From: Neospora caninum Liverpool
Taxonomy: Eukaryota > Apicomplexa > Conoidasida > Eucoccidiorida > Sarcocystidae
DNA: 64,000 nucleotides
Assembly (NCBI RefSeq): GCF_000208865.1
Contig: NC_018395.1
Coordinates: forward strand, 4,388,839-4,452,838
Direction: 5' to 3'
Shown here: in pieces, positions 61,447 through 64,000 of the stretch
Position numbering within the stretch: position 1 is the first letter of the stretch
Layout: every line of letters begins with the position of its first letter
Notes under the pieces: model-generated
Told to the model about the DNA's origin: nothing
The model's database searches: none
What the model saw: only the letters and a program-made list of their open reading frames with translations
Position numbers and translations under genes: made by a program

Positions 61447-63822
61447 ATGCCAACTGCAGGGAATTCCACAGAGCTCCAGGGTGGCCGTGAAGCGCGAGGC
61501 AGCGTGGGAAACCCTGTCGAACACGCTCCGAACGGACATGGCTTTCAAAGCAACAAGTTGAGCTCAGACGAATATGGCGAGATTTTCTCTAGCAGGCGTA
61601 AGCGAAAATGCCTTCATGGAAACTTTCCGGCTTACTATGCTGGGAGACGTGCATTTGTACGTTCCCATACTCGTAGCCAGCAACGCTCAGTACACATGGA
61701 CTGGCCAGCAGATGGTGGCTGCGGACTCACTGGGAGATCGTCTTTCGAGCGCCGTATGCGGTCTCCCTCGATGAAACCCGGGGATAACTCTGGAACTGAT
61801 CCGTCCACCTCGGATTCAAAAACAGGGCATGACCTTATTCGCGGTATTGATCCTCGTCTGGATGCAGTTCTGTCGTCTCATGGGAATCGGTTTTTTGAAG
61901 GAAAGGATGTCCTGGATATTGGATGCAATGCGGGTTCCCTTTGCTTAGCCATTGGGGGATTGCTTCGCGCACGGAGCGTCACCGGTATGGATATCGATGG
62001 GGACCTAGTTCGGCTGGCTAATTCTGCGGTTGCGGAACTACGTGAAATGGAACTGCGCGCACATTTTCTGCGATCGACACTGACACTGGAAAAAACTCTG
62101 GAGTCAGCTGCTGCCTACCGCACAGGCACGGGGACTCCTGCGACTTGTGTTTCAGACCTTTCGCCCCCTTTAGGTAACAAAGACAAACGCGCTAACGCTG
62201 ATGCAGGGAAACGCTTCACTTGGAGGCATCCGGCGAAACCCGGTAGGGATCTGTCAACAGCCTCAGCGGTACAGGCGCACGCCCCTACAAAGACAGGTCT
62301 TGACAATGGGTGTGAGGAAGATAAGGGTGTCGACGGTGTTCCACATGGTTCTCGCGAAATTCCTGAAAGCGCGGGCAACGCGACTTTGAAGCAACCAGGA
62401 GCAGGGGGGTTAACGAGAAGTCCAGGGCCCTATTTTTCACGGGTGTTTGGACGAGTGTTGTGGAACGAGCTGGTGGCAGAGGCAACGACACGCGACCTGA
62501 GCGACTGCGGTTCGACAAGCATAAGCTTACGTAAGGCCGTGCGGCTAACGAAACAGGCAAATGAAAGTCACGTTGCCTCAAGCTTAGAGAGTGGCTCCAC
62601 GGAAATAGCTGCGAGTGCTGGAAATTCGAACTGCATCTCCGCGTCTCCCGACCGCAACCCAATTTTCCCATTCAATGTCTATTTCCGCTCAAGTGATATC
62701 GTGGAAGGTGTGACCTCGCACTCCTCCACTGCACCAGTAGAGGACGGAAGAGAACTTGCGTCGCCCCTTGAATCCAGGCAGTGTTTTTGCGAAATTCTGA
62801 GGCATGTTCGTCGCGCGGCTGGGGTACTGCCAGAGCCGGCGTTGTTGCGTCCTGGCTCCTTTGACGTAGTTCTCTGCTTTTCAGTTACGAAGTGGATTCA
62901 TCTTCACCATGGGGACAGGGGTATTTTGGTTCTTTTCTCGCGCCTTCATACTCTGTTGAAGCCTGACGGAATCCTTCTCCTCGAGCCACAGGATTGGGCT
63001 TCGTATCGACGCGCAAGACGCCTGTCGTGTGCCTTCAAGCAACAGTTGCGCCGTATTCGTCTACCTCCAAAGATGTTTACTGCAATTCTTACCGGAAACA
63101 ATGGTTGCACGAACTCGCCGTGCTCTTCTTGTTGTTTGGCGTATGGAACTGGTTCATGCGAGGAGACGACGCCGGCTAGCACGGGGTTGTCTGCAGGGCC
63201 AAAGAAGCCACGTGAACAAACTGAGACGACGGCCGAGAGAAGGGAGAGCGATTGCAATTCTTTGCGCTGCGACGTAACTCCTGTGTGTCCACAGTATTCC
63301 GGGTCACCACAAGGGTCGATGACTGAAAAGGCTGACCAACCGTTTGTTCTTGTGTCTTCATTAGACCCGTGGAACCATGAAGTCCAAATCGACAGAAACT
63401 CTCAGATTGGTGGTGACGAGGGGGCGATGTTGCGTGACTCGCGACCTGTCGCGGAACAAACGGAGGAGACCCGTCCCTGCAAGTTCTCAGTCGACGAAGA
63501 ATTCAAGCTGGGAGATGTTACTTCCAGCAGCAGGGAGGAGGGGTGTTTGGAAGGTGTCTTTAATGATATTCAACGGTGTCCACAGGCGCCTGTTAATGAC
63601 GTTTCCCAGAAAGATACAGAGCTCCTGGAGTCTCGTGAACTGAACACATCAGAGTCGAGAACTACCCGTGAATCCAAGGGGAGGCTATCGGACAGGCGTA
63701 TCCTTGTATTACGGAAGAGTAGTAGTATATTTTCATTGTGCTGCTGTACCTTGAAGATGTTGACCACCGGTGCTGTGGAGAGGTACGGGCCCAAACCACT
63801 CACCACGCACAGCCAGTCTTGA
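61447..63822 (+). CDS. Bin3/MePCE-type RNA 5'-phosphate methyltransferase
   Basis: A single exon of 791 residues from ATG 61447, supported by an in-frame TGA at 61420. It carries the Bin3 features in order: HGNFPAYYAGRR (matching the YGNYxxYYGYR block of MePCE), GIDPRLDAVLSSHG, SAM motif I VLDIGCNAG (155-163), SVTGMDIDGDLVRLANSAV, FPFNVYFRSSDIV, then SFDVVLCFSVTKWIHLHHGD (SVTKWIH at 479-485) and LKPDGILLLEPQDWASYRRA. The final strand RRILVLRKSS matches the family C-terminus. MePCE puts a methyl on the gamma-phosphate of 7SK and other Pol III RNAs. Compared with animal enzymes there are disordered insertions of about 190 residues before the FPFNV block and about 190 residues before the last strand. 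The substrate in this organism is unknown. Confidence 0.95.
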   Translation: MPTAGNSTELQGGREARGSVGNPVEHAPNGHGFQSNKLSSDEYGEIFSSRRKRKCLHGNFPAYYAGRRAFVRSHTRSQQRSVHMDWPADGGCGLTGRSSFERRMRSPSMKPGDNSGTDPSTSDSKTGHDLIRGIDPRLDAVLSSHGNRFFEGKDVLDIGCNAGSLCLAIGGLLRARSVTGMDIDGDLVRLANSAVAELREMELRAHFLRSTLTLEKTLESAAAYRTGTGTPATCVSDLSPPLGNKDKRANADAGKRFTWRHPAKPGRDLSTASAVQAHAPTKTGLDNGCEEDKGVDGVPHGSREIPESAGNATLKQPGAGGLTRSPGPYFSRVFGRVLWNELVAEATTRDLSDCGSTSISLRKAVRLTKQANESHVASSLESGSTEIAASAGNSNCISASPDRNPIFPFNVYFRSSDIVEGVTSHSSTAPVEDGRELASPLESRQCFCEILRHVRRAAGVLPEPALLRPGSFDVVLCFSVTKWIHLHHGDRGILVLFSRLHTLLKPDGILLLEPQDWASYRRARRLSCAFKQQLRRIRLPPKMFTAILTGNNGCTNSPCSSCCLAYGTGSCEETTPASTGLSAGPKKPREQTETTAERRESDCNSLRCDVTPVCPQYSGSPQGSMTEKADQPFVLVSSLDPWNHEVQIDRNSQIGGDEGAMLRDSRPVAEQTEETRPCKFSVDEEFKLGDVTSSSREEGCLEGVFNDIQRCPQAPVNDVSQKDTELLESRELNTSESRTTRESKGRLSDRRILVLRKSSSIFSLCCCTLKMLTTGAVERYGPKPLTTHSQS

Positions 63823-64000
63823 CGGCCACGGCGTGCCCGAGAACGAAATCGGTCCAAAGCGAGTGCTACCGTAAACTTGGTTTTAAATCAGGGGGTTTTT
63901 GTTGGTAAATTTATAGGGATGCATTATTCTAAATATGCACATATATGCATGATGTTTTTCCAGCACGTATGATAACCATACGCTGAGTAAGAAACAATGC
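63823..64000. other. Downstream flank of the methyltransferase gene
   Basis: AT-rich probable 3' UTR; no further feature seen before the window ends. Confidence 0.6.

Noticed and set aside
1..64000. CRISPR arrays, insertion sequences, transposase or prophage genes
   Set aside because: None seen; the tandem repeats lack spacer structure, and gene structure and codon use are eukaryotic throughout.

Overview
The window is nuclear DNA from a tissue-cyst-forming coccidian, most likely Toxoplasma gondii or a close relative such as Hammondia or Neospora. The evidence is many short exons with GT..AG introns, GC-balanced coding DNA, introns and spacers full of (TA)n, TATC and TGCATGC microsatellites, disordered protein insertions rich in R, E, G and A, and apicomplexan families (an ApiAP2 candidate, a heptatricopeptide-like organelle protein, GH77 amylopectin metabolism, a flagellar LRRC23). 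I cannot name the species or chromosome from sequence alone. Two 100-N assembly gaps are present (15224-15323 and 18939-19038).

Layout, left to right. 3-8195 (+): nine exons of a SWAP/SFSWAP-type splicing factor whose 5' end lies outside the window. 9354-12398 (-): five-exon LRRC23 homologue. 14642-16154 (+): acidic coccidian protein interrupted by gap 1. 16451-17617 (+): small spliced gene, poorly resolved. 18266-19566: tandemly duplicated segment with decayed coding sequence around gap 2. 20250-22643 (+): NIP7, five exons, complete. 23303-24421 (-): 200-aa membrane protein. 24639-26209 or further upstream (-): spliced gene with a Rossmann/RCK-like stretch. 27967-29794 (-): acidic, disordered protein behind a candidate signal-peptide exon. 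30939-33964 (+): spliced basic/acidic protein with Cys clusters. 35029-36476 (-): ASCC1 (KH plus 2H phosphoesterase-like). 36552-36653: six-copy 17-bp tandem repeat just upstream of ASCC1. 38945-45754 (-): one or two helical-repeat (HPR/FASTK-like) organelle proteins. 48427-50529 (-): GH77 4-alpha-glucanotransferase. 53058-56819 (-): 1121-aa ApiAP2 candidate. 61447-63822 (+): Bin3/MePCE-type RNA methyltransferase.

The genes do not form one pathway, as expected for a eukaryotic neighbourhood. RNA metabolism recurs: splicing (SWAP), 60S maturation (NIP7), an RNA-ligase-like ASCC1, organelle RNA binding (HPR) and RNA 5' capping (Bin3). Exon boundaries were read by eye from splice consensus, phase agreement and family alignment from memory. 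Where phases join and the family sequence runs unbroken across the junction I am confident; elsewhere I say so. No multigene cluster that looks like a new system was found. The best candidates for new biology are the Bin3 enzyme with large insertions, the possible secreted acidic protein, the RCK-like gene and the duplicated decayed segment.
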